A stretch of 64,000 nt of DNA. Origin: Loigolactobacillus bifermentans DSM 20003. Its GTDB lineage: Bacteria > Bacillota > Bacilli > Lactobacillales > Lactobacillaceae. The position numbers and the translations under genes are program-made. The notes beneath the pieces are model-generated. The model was given only the letters and a program-made list of their open reading frames with translations. It was not told the origin of the DNA and searched no databases. The first letter of the stretch is position 1; every line of letters starts with the position of its first letter. The stretch is taken from NCBI RefSeq assembly GCF_001434575.1, contig NZ_AZDA01000121.1, forward strand, positions 30,117-94,116. The letters are read 5' to 3'. Shown here in pieces: positions 15,551-24,987 of this stretch.

Positions 15551-16819
15551 CTACTTCAAGCCGGCTCCTTTGTTGGCCTTGAAGTACTGCTTAAAGCGAC
15601 CATTATATAAGTAGAACGCATAATGCATTAATACGAACCGCTTAATGTTCCGATCGCCTTTATAAAACACCGTTGTACCATATTGCTTAGCGGCTAGCAA
15701 GTCCAGCGCCCGCTTTTTATCGTCATTATCCCGGGCATATTCTTTAAAGACTTTGGTTGGAACACCTAGCCATAATTTGTGGGTCTTTGGATCTTTGTTC
15801 CCATAGACCGTTGGGGTATCTTTTAACGTTTTGGTAATATAGTCCGCTACTGGATAAGTCGCCAAATTGTAACCATTTAGCGTGACAAAGAAGCTACTCC
15901 GGCCTTGGCGCAAGTTGATTTCAAACAGCTTGAATTGACCATCCCGGCGGTCAAATTTCATATCAAAGTTACAGAAACCGGTAAATTGAATGGTTTCCAA
16001 GAAACGTTGAATAATGTCATACAGATCTTGGTTATATTCTGGCAAAATCGCCACATAATTCCCAATATCAGCTGGGGTTGGGTCTTCCAGTAATGGATGA
16101 CCTAAGCACATCATTTTCACGTGATGGTATTGATCCACATAGCAGTTTAATGTCCGCATGTTGGAATCATCTCCAGGAATAAAGTCCTGTAAGATCACAT
16201 CAGAGGTGTAGCCGTTATCGTAAATTTTGCTCACAATGTCGTCAAATTCAGCCCGATCTTTAATCGTAAACGCCTTTTTCCGACCCTCAAAATGAATTTC
16301 CAACCATTCAACGGCATTGGAAGGCTTTAAGGCTACTGGGAATTCAAATGGCACTTCTATTTGAGCAACCCCTGCCTGATAAGCCGCCCGCGTAATGATT
16401 TTCGTGGCGGGATGTGGCAAATCGTACTTATCTGCCATTTCATAGAAGGCTTCTTTACTGATCAGTTTTTCGACCATGTCATAATCAGTGTACGGTACCA
16501 CAAAGGTTTCACTTAATTCAGCCTTATGCTTGGACACTAATTCAACATAGCCGTCCCCACAAGCAATTAACAACACAGGTTTCGTGCTGTTTGCATAGCG
16601 CTTAGCGATTTCCTGCATGTTAGTCATGAAGCCTGGGTCATCATTAAAACCAGGGAACGTTTCAACATCGACTAATTTACTGTATTTGGTAGGTGCGAAC
16701 TGAACGCTGGCAAACGCCTTCGACTTAATGCCGTACGCCTCATAAAATGAACGTGCCATCCCATAAACGTTAATATCACTGCCTAATAAAACTGGAATAA
16801 AATCTGCTTCTTGCGTCAT
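15551..16819 (-). CDS. ATP-grasp carboxylate-amine ligase, probable D-aspartate ligase
   Basis: The 422-residue protein has the ATP-grasp layout: N-terminal preATP domain (PVLLGSDINVYGMAR), ATP-binding loop PFEFPVALKPSNAVEW (about 140), VILQDFIPGDDSNMR (about 205), and the metal-binding end KLFEINLRQGRSSF (about 305). D-aspartate ligases of enterococci and lactococci (AslFm/AslA) belong here; they activate the beta-carboxylate of D-Asp and join it to the Lys side chain of UDP-MurNAc-pentapeptide. Its start lies 1 nt after the murE stop and the racemase follows, which supports that role. Confidence 0.85.
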   Translation of the reverse strand: MTQEADFIPVLLGSDINVYGMARSFYEAYGIKSKAFASVQFAPTKYSKLVDVETFPGFNDDPGFMTNMQEIAKRYANSTKPVLLIACGDGYVELVSKHKAELSETFVVPYTDYDMVEKLISKEAFYEMADKYDLPHPATKIITRAAYQAGVAQIEVPFEFPVALKPSNAVEWLEIHFEGRKKAFTIKDRAEFDDIVSKIYDNGYTSDVILQDFIPGDDSNMRTLNCYVDQYHHVKMMCLGHPLLEDPTPADIGNYVAILPEYNQDLYDIIQRFLETIQFTGFCNFDMKFDRRDGQFKLFEINLRQGRSSFFVTLNGYNLATYPVADYITKTLKDTPTVYGNKDPKTHKLWLGVPTKVFKEYARDNDDKKRALDLLAAKQYGTTVFYKGDRNIKRFVLMHYAFYLYNGRFKQYFKANKGAGLK

Positions 16820-16820
16820 G

Positions 16821-18371
16821 TTATTTTTGCAACCCTCTCACAATTTCTTTTGCAACCACCATATCCGTTGGGTACGGGGTATCCACACCATTAATTTTTT
16901 GATAAGCGTCGTCGCCTTTACCGGCTAACACCACAATGTCGCGGTTGGTACTTTGCTGAATGGCCAATGCAATGGCTTTCGGCCGGTCAATTTCAATGGT
17001 CACCGCCACTTTGTTGTGGTCGATTTTAGCATTGATCTGATCTGCAATCGCCTTAGGATCCTCAAAGCCCGGATCGTCAGCGGTTAAAATCGCCACATCC
17101 GCATATTCATTCAATGCTTTAGCAAAGCCTTCGCGCCGAGAGACCCCTTTATTCCCGGTACTGCCCACCACGACAATAACTTTATCAGTGGCTTGTTGGC
17201 TTTCCAAAAACTTGAGTAACGCCTTTAAACTGGCATAATTATGGGCATAGTCCGCATAGATCATGCCATGATTTTCAGTTTTCAAGGATTCCATGCGGCC
17301 GGGCACATAGGCTTGGGCCAACTGGGTTTGCGCTGCTGCTGTTGATGCACCAGCTAGCCCGCTGGTGATGATTGCAGCAACCGCATTACTTTCGTTAAAG
17401 GTCCCTGGCAAGCTTAATTTGTAGGTGCCTGCATGATCGATTTGTTGCGCCTTAGCCGTGACGGGGTACACTTCAAACTGACTGTGCGTTAAATTGGCTT
17501 GGTCGCTTTTATACCGGAAATCAATGGTTGGCACTGCCACTTGCGGCTGGAAATCTTGATGCGCAAATAAGTAGATATTTTCCGGATCTGTGGTGGCTTC
17601 AGCCGCCTGATAAACCTGCAACAGGCGGTCGGTTTCCGCATTGATCACACAAACGTTCGCATTGGCCAACAATTGCAACTTGCAATGCAAGTAGTTTTCA
17701 AAATTAGGGTGTTCATTGGCCCCTACATGGTCTGGGGTGATGTTCAAGAAAACCCCAACATCAAAATGCAAGCCATAAACTCGGTTTTTCAAATAAGCCT
17801 GTGAGGAGACCTCCATCACCAAATGCGTCATCCCGGAATCCACCGCTTCACGCATATCGTGGAATAAGTCCAACGACTCCGGTGTGGTTAAATGCGACTT
17901 GAATTCTTGTTCCGGCTTCGGACCAACGATCCGATCAATGGTTGAAAATAGCGCGGTTTTGTTAGCAGTCGCAGTCTTTAAAATATCATGGGTAAAGTAG
18001 CTCGAGGTGGTTTTACCTTTCGTACCTGTGTAAGCAATGATAAATAATTGATTTTGCGGAAACCCGTAAAATGCCGCACTGATCAAGGACATGGCCTTTT
18101 GAATATTGGTGACAATAAACGCCGCCATACCGTCACCTTCTGCCAATTCACGTTCAGCCATATACGCCACCGCACCATTTTCCCGAGCCGCGGTTAAATA
18201 GGCTGGCTTGTAATTGCCTTTACAAAAAAACAGCGAGCCAGCTGTACTTTTACGCGAATCATAAGCCACACCAACAATTGCTTGTAGTGCTGCGGTGATC
18301 ACTGGCTGTTTTTTTAATAAATGATGTTCCGTTAAGAGTGCAGAAATTTCGCCCAATTGTAACTGCATCAT
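16821..18371 (-). CDS. murE: UDP-N-acetylmuramoyl-tripeptide synthetase, probably L-lysine adding
   Basis: The 516-residue Mur ligase adds the third stem-peptide residue in the cytoplasm. The ATP loop TGTKGKTTSSYF is at about 115, VMEVSSQAY near 185, NITPDHVGANEH near 215, and the C-terminal glutamate-domain VVGSTGNKGVSRREG near 400. The amino-acid selectivity region reads DDPGFEDP rather than the DNPR of diaminopimelate enzymes, fitting L-Lys. The immediate ligase and racemase partners agree with an L-Lys-D-Asp bridge. An extended -10 (TGCTATAAT, near 18483-18491) lies about 110 nt upstream. Confidence 0.92.
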   Translation of the reverse strand: MMQLQLGEISALLTEHHLLKKQPVITAALQAIVGVAYDSRKSTAGSLFFCKGNYKPAYLTAARENGAVAYMAERELAEGDGMAAFIVTNIQKAMSLISAAFYGFPQNQLFIIAYTGTKGKTTSSYFTHDILKTATANKTALFSTIDRIVGPKPEQEFKSHLTTPESLDLFHDMREAVDSGMTHLVMEVSSQAYLKNRVYGLHFDVGVFLNITPDHVGANEHPNFENYLHCKLQLLANANVCVINAETDRLLQVYQAAEATTDPENIYLFAHQDFQPQVAVPTIDFRYKSDQANLTHSQFEVYPVTAKAQQIDHAGTYKLSLPGTFNESNAVAAIITSGLAGASTAAAQTQLAQAYVPGRMESLKTENHGMIYADYAHNYASLKALLKFLESQQATDKVIVVVGSTGNKGVSRREGFAKALNEYADVAILTADDPGFEDPKAIADQINAKIDHNKVAVTIEIDRPKAIALAIQQSTNRDIVVLAGKGDDAYQKINGVDTPYPTDMVVAKEIVRGLQK

Positions 18372-18590
18372 TCAACTTCCTTTCGTCGCAAGTGGCGCTT
18401 GCAAAAAGTCCTGCAAACGCCGTTATCTCTAAATTCAAACGCACCGGTAACTTTATGACAGTCCGGTTACAATCCAGCCTTCATTATAGCATATTCCCAC
18501 TAGCCCGGCAGTCCTTACCACATGCTTAAGGAATTCACAAAGAGTGGTTGTTTGATAAATCTTGCTTGCGCAACAAGCTATTGCAAAAAT

Positions 18591-18648
18591 AAGCAGTATA
18601 CTGCTTAAAATTAAAATATAACGAAAAATAAGCAATATAATGCTTATT
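18591..18648. promoter_or_regulatory. Two related palindromes upstream of murE
   Basis: A perfect 16-bp palindrome AAGCAGTATACTGCTT (18591-18606) and a near-perfect one, AATAAGCAATATAATGCTTATT (18627-18648), share the pattern AAGCANTATANTGCTT with centres about 40 bp apart. They lie upstream of the murE promoter, beside the terminator of the MFS gene. Operators for an unknown dimeric regulator are the simplest reading. Confidence 0.45.
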
Positions 18649-18667
18649 GCCAAATATAGATTTTGTG

Positions 18668-18710
18668 CAATCAAAAAGCTGAACCACAAATGCGATTCAG
18701 CCTTTTGATT
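18668..18710 (-). terminator. Terminator of the quinate/shikimate-type operon
   Basis: GGCTGAA/TTCAGC hairpin with flanking A and T tracts after the stop of the MFS gene at 18709. Confidence 0.65.
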
Positions 18711-19935
18711 AAATAAAGTGATAGCGACGATTACGTTGCCATAAAATCAGTAACAACACGGCGCCAATAACAGTTACCACCACATCGATTTGGAACACTC
18801 GAATCACACTGATAGCCGTTTCATTAATAATGAAACTGGAAACAAATGGTCCAACAAAGTAGGTTAACGAAGTCGAAAAACTATAATAACCAGTTACCCG
18901 CCCTTTTTCCTGTGGGAAGTATTGCGTTAAAACAGTTAAACCTAACTGCCAGATCCCACCGGCAGCGAAGAAACCAATTAAAATGCTGGCGATCCGTGCC
19001 ACCAATAAAGTTGGTGCAGTGACCATCGCGATTAAAGCAGCCACAGAAATCACAACATAAGTGAAGATCAAAGGCAGTAATTTGACCCGCGTTACAATGA
19101 TCGTCGTTAAGAAAACTGAAATCAAAGAGGAAATGGCATACCATGAAATTAAGCTTTTGGCAGTCACTGCTGGAACGTGCAAGACTGTTGCCCCAAAGTT
19201 AGGTGCATACTGCATAAAAATGTAGAAGGTAAACGAAATCGTAAAACCTAATAAAATCAACGCCAAACCATCAACGGCCATTCGTGGCTGCGTGTGATGA
19301 CTAACAGCTTGTGTCTCCGATTGCGCCTTTTGATCAGGTCGATTTTGCGGTGCAAAGCGACTACGGCTAACCAGTAAACAATTTAAAGCCACAACAATGG
19401 CCATCATAATCAACATTGGCCGCGCTGTTGGTAATAAAACAACTAAGAATGGTAATCCGAATTGGGCCAGTGACATAGCCGCCTTATTTAACGCGTTCAT
19501 GCTAGCGGTATTGTCCGGAAAAGCATCCGACAAAGCCGGATAGCTTCCCGCATCGGAAAACGAATTGGTAAAACCTAAGAACAAAGCAAACACTGATGCC
19601 ATTAACACACTACGACTAAATGCCAATCCTAATAGGAAAATAATCATCGATACCAAGCCGATCAGCAGCGTCGGTTTCCGTCCAAAACGATCTGAAATTG
19701 GACCGGCAAACAAAATTGTCGCTAATCGACCTAAACCAACCATCGCAATTACCGTCGAAACACCTGCAACATTTGTATGCCATAACTTTTGAAAGTTAGC
19801 ACTATACTGGGAAACAACAATGGTTGCCATCCCCAACATCACATAAGCAAGATAGATACCGGATGCTACAGTCGTGTAAGCACGCCGGCCCTTTGTGTTT
19901 TCACCAGGAACTTTGTCAGAGGCCATCATTATCAA
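18709..19935 (-). CDS. MFS transporter, paralogue B
   Basis: The 408-residue major facilitator has about 12 membrane segments. The family motif between helices 2 and 3 reads GPISDRFGRKP (about 80-90), and a charged central loop lies near 200. It overlaps the preceding MFS gene by 4 nt (ATGA), so the two are translationally coupled. It resembles the partner in length and helix pattern. As the end of an operon with two shikimate/quinate dehydrogenase homologues, a hydroaromatic acid is the likeliest substrate, by inference only. Confidence 0.85.
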   Translation of the reverse strand: MIMMASDKVPGENTKGRRAYTTVASGIYLAYVMLGMATIVVSQYSANFQKLWHTNVAGVSTVIAMVGLGRLATILFAGPISDRFGRKPTLLIGLVSMIIFLLGLAFSRSVLMASVFALFLGFTNSFSDAGSYPALSDAFPDNTASMNALNKAAMSLAQFGLPFLVVLLPTARPMLIMMAIVVALNCLLVSRSRFAPQNRPDQKAQSETQAVSHHTQPRMAVDGLALILLGFTISFTFYIFMQYAPNFGATVLHVPAVTAKSLISWYAISSLISVFLTTIIVTRVKLLPLIFTYVVISVAALIAMVTAPTLLVARIASILIGFFAAGGIWQLGLTVLTQYFPQEKGRVTGYYSFSTSLTYFVGPFVSSFIINETAISVIRVFQIDVVVTVIGAVLLLILWQRNRRYHFI

Positions 19936-21143
19936 TCCGTCCTTTGCGTTTTATTTTGTCGTACGATCACGGCTAAAATAACCCCGATCACAGTGACGAC
20001 AATATTTAACAAGATAATCAAACGTGGTGCGTTACTACTTGAAGCACCTGTAATGTGCGCAGCCAACGATAACATCGCGTAATTGGCAATACTTGAGGCA
20101 AACATACACATCGAAGTCGCTAACCCTTTATTGAATGGGAAGAAGTTGATGGTTGTGGCCGTTGCCAATTGTAAAACACCACCGGCTGCCGCGTAACCGA
20201 TCACAAAACTCCCAATGTAAAGAATAAATGGTGCTTGAATGAAATAACATAATGCTAACATAACGATTGAAATACTTGGATACAAAATTAAAATACTGGT
20301 ATTCTTTAAGCCCATTCGCATTAACTGTGCCGTCGCTAATACGGCAACGGCAGCGCCAGCAGCATAGAAAGACTGCAATGTACTAGGATCTTTAATCCCA
20401 TAACTCGTCCCTAATTCTTGATTACAGTTTAACCAGAGCATAAAAGTAGTTGAACTGGTAAAACCAATTAGAATTGCAGCAATCGAACCACTGGTAAAAT
20501 GCAATTTTTGTTTTGGCGCTTTAGCGGCTGAAACTTGATCATCAACTGATTTTTCCGTATTTGGAAATGGTAAGAACAAGACCAGTGCAGCATCAACTAA
20601 TAATAAGATCCCACAAATAATAAAGATCGTTTTATAACTGAGTTTTGCGCCAGCCACCAAACCGATAAAGAATGGCAATAAGAACTGCGCAATAACAATA
20701 GAAAACTTCGTAAATAAATTTGCGATGGAGGCGGACTTCGGGAACATTTCCATTAAACTTGGTGAGACACAAGTATCTAAGAAAGAATTGGCGATCCCGT
20801 TTAAAACACCAAAGGCATAAGCCATCCAAAAGTTCTTTGAAAAAACAATGCCGAAGAAGAACACCGCATATAAAATAATGCCAATTAGGCCACTGACCCG
20901 ACGACCTAGTTTATCAGAAACTGGGCCAGCAAAGGGATACGCCACTAAGCGTCCTAAGCCAAAGGCAGCGACAACTGAAACCACCATACTCACATCAACC
21001 GCACCAGAGCTTAAAGTTTTAGCACCCCAAGCTGTGGCAAACTGACTTTTGTATTGGCTTAAAATTGAAGAAGCAATCCCTAAGATCGCATAAGAGAAGT
21101 ACAGTGCAAAGGCGGTGGGCCAAAATTTCTTTGAATTTTCCAT
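19932..21143 (-). CDS. MFS transporter, paralogue A
   Basis: The 403-residue major facilitator has the family motif GPVSDKLGRRVSG near residue 75 and about 12 membrane segments. It begins 5 nt after the dehydrogenase at 21149-22024 and overlaps the next MFS gene by 4 nt. Two carriers in tandem could import two related substrates, or import substrate and export product. Confidence 0.85.
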   Translation of the reverse strand: MENSKKFWPTAFALYFSYAILGIASSILSQYKSQFATAWGAKTLSSGAVDVSMVVSVVAAFGLGRLVAYPFAGPVSDKLGRRVSGLIGIILYAVFFFGIVFSKNFWMAYAFGVLNGIANSFLDTCVSPSLMEMFPKSASIANLFTKFSIVIAQFLLPFFIGLVAGAKLSYKTIFIICGILLLVDAALVLFLPFPNTEKSVDDQVSAAKAPKQKLHFTSGSIAAILIGFTSSTTFMLWLNCNQELGTSYGIKDPSTLQSFYAAGAAVAVLATAQLMRMGLKNTSILILYPSISIVMLALCYFIQAPFILYIGSFVIGYAAAGGVLQLATATTINFFPFNKGLATSMCMFASSIANYAMLSLAAHITGASSSNAPRLIILLNIVVTVIGVILAVIVRQNKTQRTD

Positions 21144-21148
21144 ATTGA

Positions 21149-22024
21149 CTACCCCTTACCAAAAATGATCTGTTCAACTTCTTTTAATGGCATATCTTCA
21201 CCAGAGTAAAGCTTAAAGGCAGCTGCTCCTTGCCATAGCAACATGCCACGACCACCGATGGTTTTAGCACCATGGACCTTTGCTTCACGTAAGAAACGCG
21301 TTTCAATTGGGTTATAAACGGTGTCCGTTACCACTAACCCTTCATGGAAAACGCTAGGATCTGCAACAACGGTACCATCTGTATGTGGTGCCATCCCAAC
21401 TTTCGTTGCATTTCCGACAATGTCGCTTGCTTTGATCAAGGCGTATAGCATGGCTTGGTCATTGACATCATTTACAGTGACTTTGCAGGCTGGCACTTCA
21501 GTCATGATCTTTTCAGCTGTTTTTTCCGCATTGGCAAAGAATGGGTCTTTGGGATTGAAAATGTTGATCTGCTTAGCACCGTCTAACGCTGTCTGAACCG
21601 CAATCGCAGTCCCTGCACCGCCAGCACCAATAATCGTAATCACTTTATCCTTGACATCAATCCCATTGGCTTTTAAGTTTTTGACATAGCCTTGACCATC
21701 CGTATTGTAGCCGGTTAACACACCATCATCGTTGACGATCGTATTAACAGCACCGATCAGCTTGGCTTCCGGTGACAATTTATCAACTAATTCGGCTGCT
21801 GCTGTTTTACAAGGCATGGTGACATTCGCACCACGCATGTTGAATAACCGCATGGTTTTTAAAGCTTGCGCCATGTCATTTTCCTGAATGTCAAAAGCCA
21901 GGTAAGCATCATTAATGCCTTTGGCTGCAAAACTATGATTATACATGGCTGGGGAGCCGGAATGACCTACCGGAGACCCAAATAAGCCCAACATGACTGT
22001 ATGTCCATCAATTCGTTCTTCCAT
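21149..22024 (-). CDS. Shikimate/quinate dehydrogenase homologue 1
   Basis: The 291-residue AroE-family protein has the substrate pocket GSPVGHSGSPAMYN (about 15-28), catalytic-Lys motif NVTMPCKT (about 65) and dinucleotide loop GAGGAGTAI (about 135). The strand after the loop reads NIFNPKDPFF, like the YdiB group that accepts NAD as well as NADP and acts on quinate and shikimate. The usual biosynthetic pocket pattern SLSPxxHN is SGSPAMYN here. With a paralogue and transporters alongside, a catabolic role is likelier than aromatic biosynthesis. Confidence 0.85.
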   Translation of the reverse strand: MEERIDGHTVMLGLFGSPVGHSGSPAMYNHSFAAKGINDAYLAFDIQENDMAQALKTMRLFNMRGANVTMPCKTAAAELVDKLSPEAKLIGAVNTIVNDDGVLTGYNTDGQGYVKNLKANGIDVKDKVITIIGAGGAGTAIAVQTALDGAKQINIFNPKDPFFANAEKTAEKIMTEVPACKVTVNDVNDQAMLYALIKASDIVGNATKVGMAPHTDGTVVADPSVFHEGLVVTDTVYNPIETRFLREAKVHGAKTIGGRGMLLWQGAAAFKLYSGEDMPLKEVEQIIFGKG

Positions 22025-22051
22025 TTATATCACCTTTTTTATCTCTGATTG

Positions 22052-22933
22052 TTACTTATTTGCTTGTGCTGCTTCATAGGCTTGGTATTCAGCAACTGGC
22101 ATTTGCTTGCCAACGAATAATTCGTAAGCGGCAGCGCCTTGCCATAATAACATTCCTTTACCAGGTGCCACTTTACAACCAACTTTTTCAGCATCTAAGA
22201 TCAACTTGGTCTTCAATGGGTTGTAGACTGTATCGGCGACCACCAGGTCAGCACGCAAGAAGCTTGGATCAACTAAGGATTGATCATCATAAGGCTTCAT
22301 GCCGATCACTGTGGCGTTGACTAAAATATCAGCGTCGGCGATTTCAGCTTTTAGCTTTGCCTGATCCGCTAATGGATAAACGTGAACGGTCACATCTGGC
22401 GCTGCTGTGGCTAACTTCTGAGCTGTTTCCTCAGCCCGCGCATAAAATTCATCATCTTGGTTGAAAATGCTTAAGGCTTGCGCCCCATCTAAAGCTGCTT
22501 GGACCTGTAAGGCTGTGGCAGCACCGCCGGCACCAATGACGACTAACTTCTTGCCTTTAATGTCAACGCCGTTTTCCTTTAAATTGCGAACAAAGCCAAT
22601 GCCATCGGTAATGTGACCGGTGATTTTGCCATCTTGATTCACGAAAACGTTAACCGCACCAACTACTTTGGCAGCTGGTGATAGTTCATCAACTAAGGTG
22701 GCAGCAATGTTCTTCAGGGGCATGGTGAAGTTACCCCCGCGAATGTTCATGAGCTTAATAGCTTTGATGGCATCTGTCATACCTTCTTTTTTCACATCAA
22801 AGGCCATGTAAGCATAATCTAAGCCTTGATTTTGAAAACTGAAGTTATACATCGCCGGTGAGCCAGAATGCCCGACTGGCGAACCTAGTAAACAAAAGAG
22901 ACCTGTGGTTCCAGCAATTCTTTTTTCCATCAT
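22052..22933 (-). CDS. Shikimate/quinate dehydrogenase homologue 2
   Basis: The 293-residue AroE-family paralogue of the next gene has GSPVGHSGSPAMYN, NFTMPLKN (the conserved NVT is NFT) with the catalytic Lys kept, GAGGAATAL, and a NAD-type strand (FNQDDEFYARA). The ATG at 22933 follows AAAGGAT; a TTG at 22957 is upstream but sits before that site. The two paralogues probably act on different members of the quinate/dehydroquinate/shikimate series or with different cofactors. Confidence 0.85.
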   Translation of the reverse strand: MMEKRIAGTTGLFCLLGSPVGHSGSPAMYNFSFQNQGLDYAYMAFDVKKEGMTDAIKAIKLMNIRGGNFTMPLKNIAATLVDELSPAAKVVGAVNVFVNQDGKITGHITDGIGFVRNLKENGVDIKGKKLVVIGAGGAATALQVQAALDGAQALSIFNQDDEFYARAEETAQKLATAAPDVTVHVYPLADQAKLKAEIADADILVNATVIGMKPYDDQSLVDPSFLRADLVVADTVYNPLKTKLILDAEKVGCKVAPGKGMLLWQGAAAYELFVGKQMPVAEYQAYEAAQANK

Positions 22934-22975
22934 TAAAAGATCCTTTCTCAAGTGCAATTTATCACAATCAACTGC

Positions 22976-23009
22976 AAAAATTAGAGCTAGTGCTTAGCTC
23001 TAATTTTTA
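22976..23009 (-). terminator. Intra-operon terminator/attenuator
   Basis: AAATTAGAGCTA/TAGCTCTAATTT hairpin with a T-run on the minus strand, between the SDR gene and the second dehydrogenase. It would lower expression of the downstream dehydrogenases and carriers relative to the SDR. Confidence 0.55.
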
Positions 23010-23042
23010 AATGATTTAATTTTCAATCTTTCAGGCAACTTG

Positions 23043-23882
23043 CTATTTCTTAGCAGGTTGATGATGTTCGATGGCGTATTCGCGACGGCCACCTGGCTTA
23101 GGAATTTGGTCCCCCATCATAATGCCGAAGCCACCTTCAACTGTGACTTCGCCACCATTAGTGTAATCAGAACGATCACTGGCTAAGTAAAGCACTGTGT
23201 TGGCAATGTCGTCTAAGTTCCCGATCCGCTTGCTGGCGGTTAAAGCTTTCCGACCTTGTTCAACGGCTGGATCTGAGTAGAAGTCAGCTGATAATGGTGT
23301 TTTAACCAAGCATGGGAGGACACAGTTACTCCGAACACCGAATTGGCCCCATTCAGCGGCGATTTGGCGTGATAACATGTTGACGCCAGCCTTGGTGGTA
23401 CTGTAAGCACCACTGTAAGTTTCTGGGAAGCGTGATGCAATCGTTGAAATATTGACGATTGTGCCTTTATGTTGCTTGATCATTGCCTTCCCAAAACGTT
23501 GTGACATTAAGAAGTATCCTGTTAAGTTAACATTCAAGGCCATGTTCCATTCGTCTAACCGTAAGTCTTCTAGTGGTGAGAAGCGTAAAATGGCGGCGGT
23601 GTTGACTAAAACGTCAACGCGGCCAAAATGATCAACAACTGCTTTAACGGCAGCGTCAACTTCTGCTTCATTTGTGGTGTTACACTTAACGGCTAATGTA
23701 TCCACACCATATTGTTGCTTTAATTCAGCGGCCCGTGCTTGGGTCTTTTCTTCTAATAAATCAACTAATGCCAAGTTGGCCCCTTGTTTGGCAAATTCTT
23801 CAGTGAATTTTGTGCCCATGCCACCAACAGCACCTGTGACAACAACTACTTTACCTGCTAATCCTAACCATTGTTCGCTCAT
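23043..23882 (-). CDS. Short-chain dehydrogenase/reductase
   Basis: The 279-residue classical SDR has TGAVGGMGTKF (residues 16-26, the TGxxxGxG cofactor loop), an Asp at the end of the second strand (ALVDLL) that favours NAD(H), NTAA near 90, a Ser near 146 and YSTTKAG (catalytic Tyr/Lys, about 160). The C-terminus extends about 20 residues past the usual GGEVTVEGGF end. In an operon with two shikimate-type dehydrogenases it probably oxidises or reduces a ring hydroxyl of a hydroaromatic acid; the exact substrate is unknown. Confidence 0.85.
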   Translation of the reverse strand: MSEQWLGLAGKVVVVTGAVGGMGTKFTEEFAKQGANLALVDLLEEKTQARAAELKQQYGVDTLAVKCNTTNEAEVDAAVKAVVDHFGRVDVLVNTAAILRFSPLEDLRLDEWNMALNVNLTGYFLMSQRFGKAMIKQHKGTIVNISTIASRFPETYSGAYSTTKAGVNMLSRQIAAEWGQFGVRSNCVLPCLVKTPLSADFYSDPAVEQGRKALTASKRIGNLDDIANTVLYLASDRSDYTNGGEVTVEGGFGIMMGDQIPKPGGRREYAIEHHQPAKK

Positions 23883-23928
23883 GATATTAAAACCCCTTCT
23901 AAAAGTTTATTCATGTGATATTCAACCA

Positions 23929-23979
23929 GGATAATGATCATTATCCTTAAAAATTAATTCATAGATAAAATTTATCTAT
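23929..23979. promoter_or_regulatory. Two palindromes between the TIM-barrel and SDR genes
   Basis: A perfect 18-bp palindrome GGATAATGATCATTATCC (23929-23946) and ATAGATAAAATTTATCTAT (23961-23979, odd centre) fill the 113-nt gap. They may be operator sites or transcript-processing hairpins within the operon. Confidence 0.4.
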
Positions 23980-23995
23980 TCATAAAAACTATCTA

Positions 23996-24829
23996 TTAAA
24001 GCATTTCTGGCCAAGCTTCTTTTAACACTTTGGCCGTATTTTCAAACGTATAATCAGCCACATACTTCACACCTTTAGCCAAGTAAGCATCTGAGATCAC
24101 TTCTACCCCGATGACCTTAGGATCAGCACCAGCATCCTTCACCATCTTTAAGAAGGCAACCGTATCTGCCTTCCCAGTGCCTGGTGCCAAACGATCATGC
24201 ATGGATTCATCACGTAAGATTGAATCAGCATAAGGACGGGCATAAGCATCATCGATTTGGATTGAAATCACTTCTTTGGCTTGTTCTTTCGTCAAAATAT
24301 CGTAAGATTGGTTGGCGCGAACCCAGTGCCAAGTATCTAACAACATCTTAGCGTTCTTGCAGTTAGCGGCCTTTAAGACTTTCCAAGTTTTGTCCAAGTT
24401 TGGCAAACCACTATATGGCATTGGTTCCAACGCAATGATCTTATCACCAGCGCGACTGCAAAGTTCTTGTAACTTCTTAGTCGTATAGTCAACGTCGTAA
24501 GATTCCATTAACCCAACATTAATGTGTTCAACGCCGAAGAGATCGCACATATGGAAGCAAGTTTGTTCCTTATATTTTTGTTCATAAGTCCGCTTGGCTT
24601 CACACCATTGCACAATGTATTCAACTTCGGTACATTTAATTTGATATTTATCTAAAACAGCTAAAATGTCCTGATCTGTTAAACCTTCGTTTAACGCATC
24701 CACGTAAGTTTCGGCGCGGAGCCCAATACCTTCGTACCCAGCTTCGTGTGCGGCTTTGCACCGTTCTTCAAATGTACATTGATCGCCTAAGGTCCAAGAA
24801 CTAACTGTGATTGGATGAGATTGTGACAT
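23996..24829 (-). CDS. TIM-barrel sugar isomerase/epimerase family, possibly dehydroshikimate dehydratase-like
   Basis: The 277-residue protein belongs to the xylose-isomerase-like/AP endonuclease 2 TIM-barrel superfamily. The metal-site residues are in place: Glu in IALEPMP (about 140), Asp and His in LLDTWHW (about 172), Gln in SIQIDD (about 197) and Glu in VIGVEVI (about 246). Members include sugar isomerases and 3-dehydroshikimate dehydratases (AsbF/QuiC). As first gene of the operon, opposite a LysR gene, a role on a cyclic polyol acid is plausible; the dehydratase assignment is inference. Confidence 0.75.
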   Translation of the reverse strand: MSQSHPITVSSWTLGDQCTFEERCKAAHEAGYEGIGLRAETYVDALNEGLTDQDILAVLDKYQIKCTEVEYIVQWCEAKRTYEQKYKEQTCFHMCDLFGVEHINVGLMESYDVDYTTKKLQELCSRAGDKIIALEPMPYSGLPNLDKTWKVLKAANCKNAKMLLDTWHWVRANQSYDILTKEQAKEVISIQIDDAYARPYADSILRDESMHDRLAPGTGKADTVAFLKMVKDAGADPKVIGVEVISDAYLAKGVKYVADYTFENTAKVLKEAWPEML

Positions 24830-24885
24830 AATAAACCCTCCTATGATTTGTCTTGTTTTTCACATGAATCATTTTACAAGTTCAT

Positions 24886-24952
24886 TGTAAGCGGTTCTCA
24901 TAAGAGCGTCTAATTGATTCTAATCGACTAATCTATAGTGATAGGCTATAAT
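24886..24952. promoter_or_regulatory. Divergent control region of the LysR gene and its operon
   Basis: The 158-nt gap between the divergent genes holds a TATAAT (24947-24952) for the LysR gene and short dyads (CTATAGTGATAG) suited to a LysR-type regulator. TGTAAGCG at 24886 is a perfect cre half-site, but the other half does not fit. Confidence 0.4.
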
Positions 24953-24987
24953 TAGGCTGGAAGCCGGTTTAGAAAGGGGTTCACACA

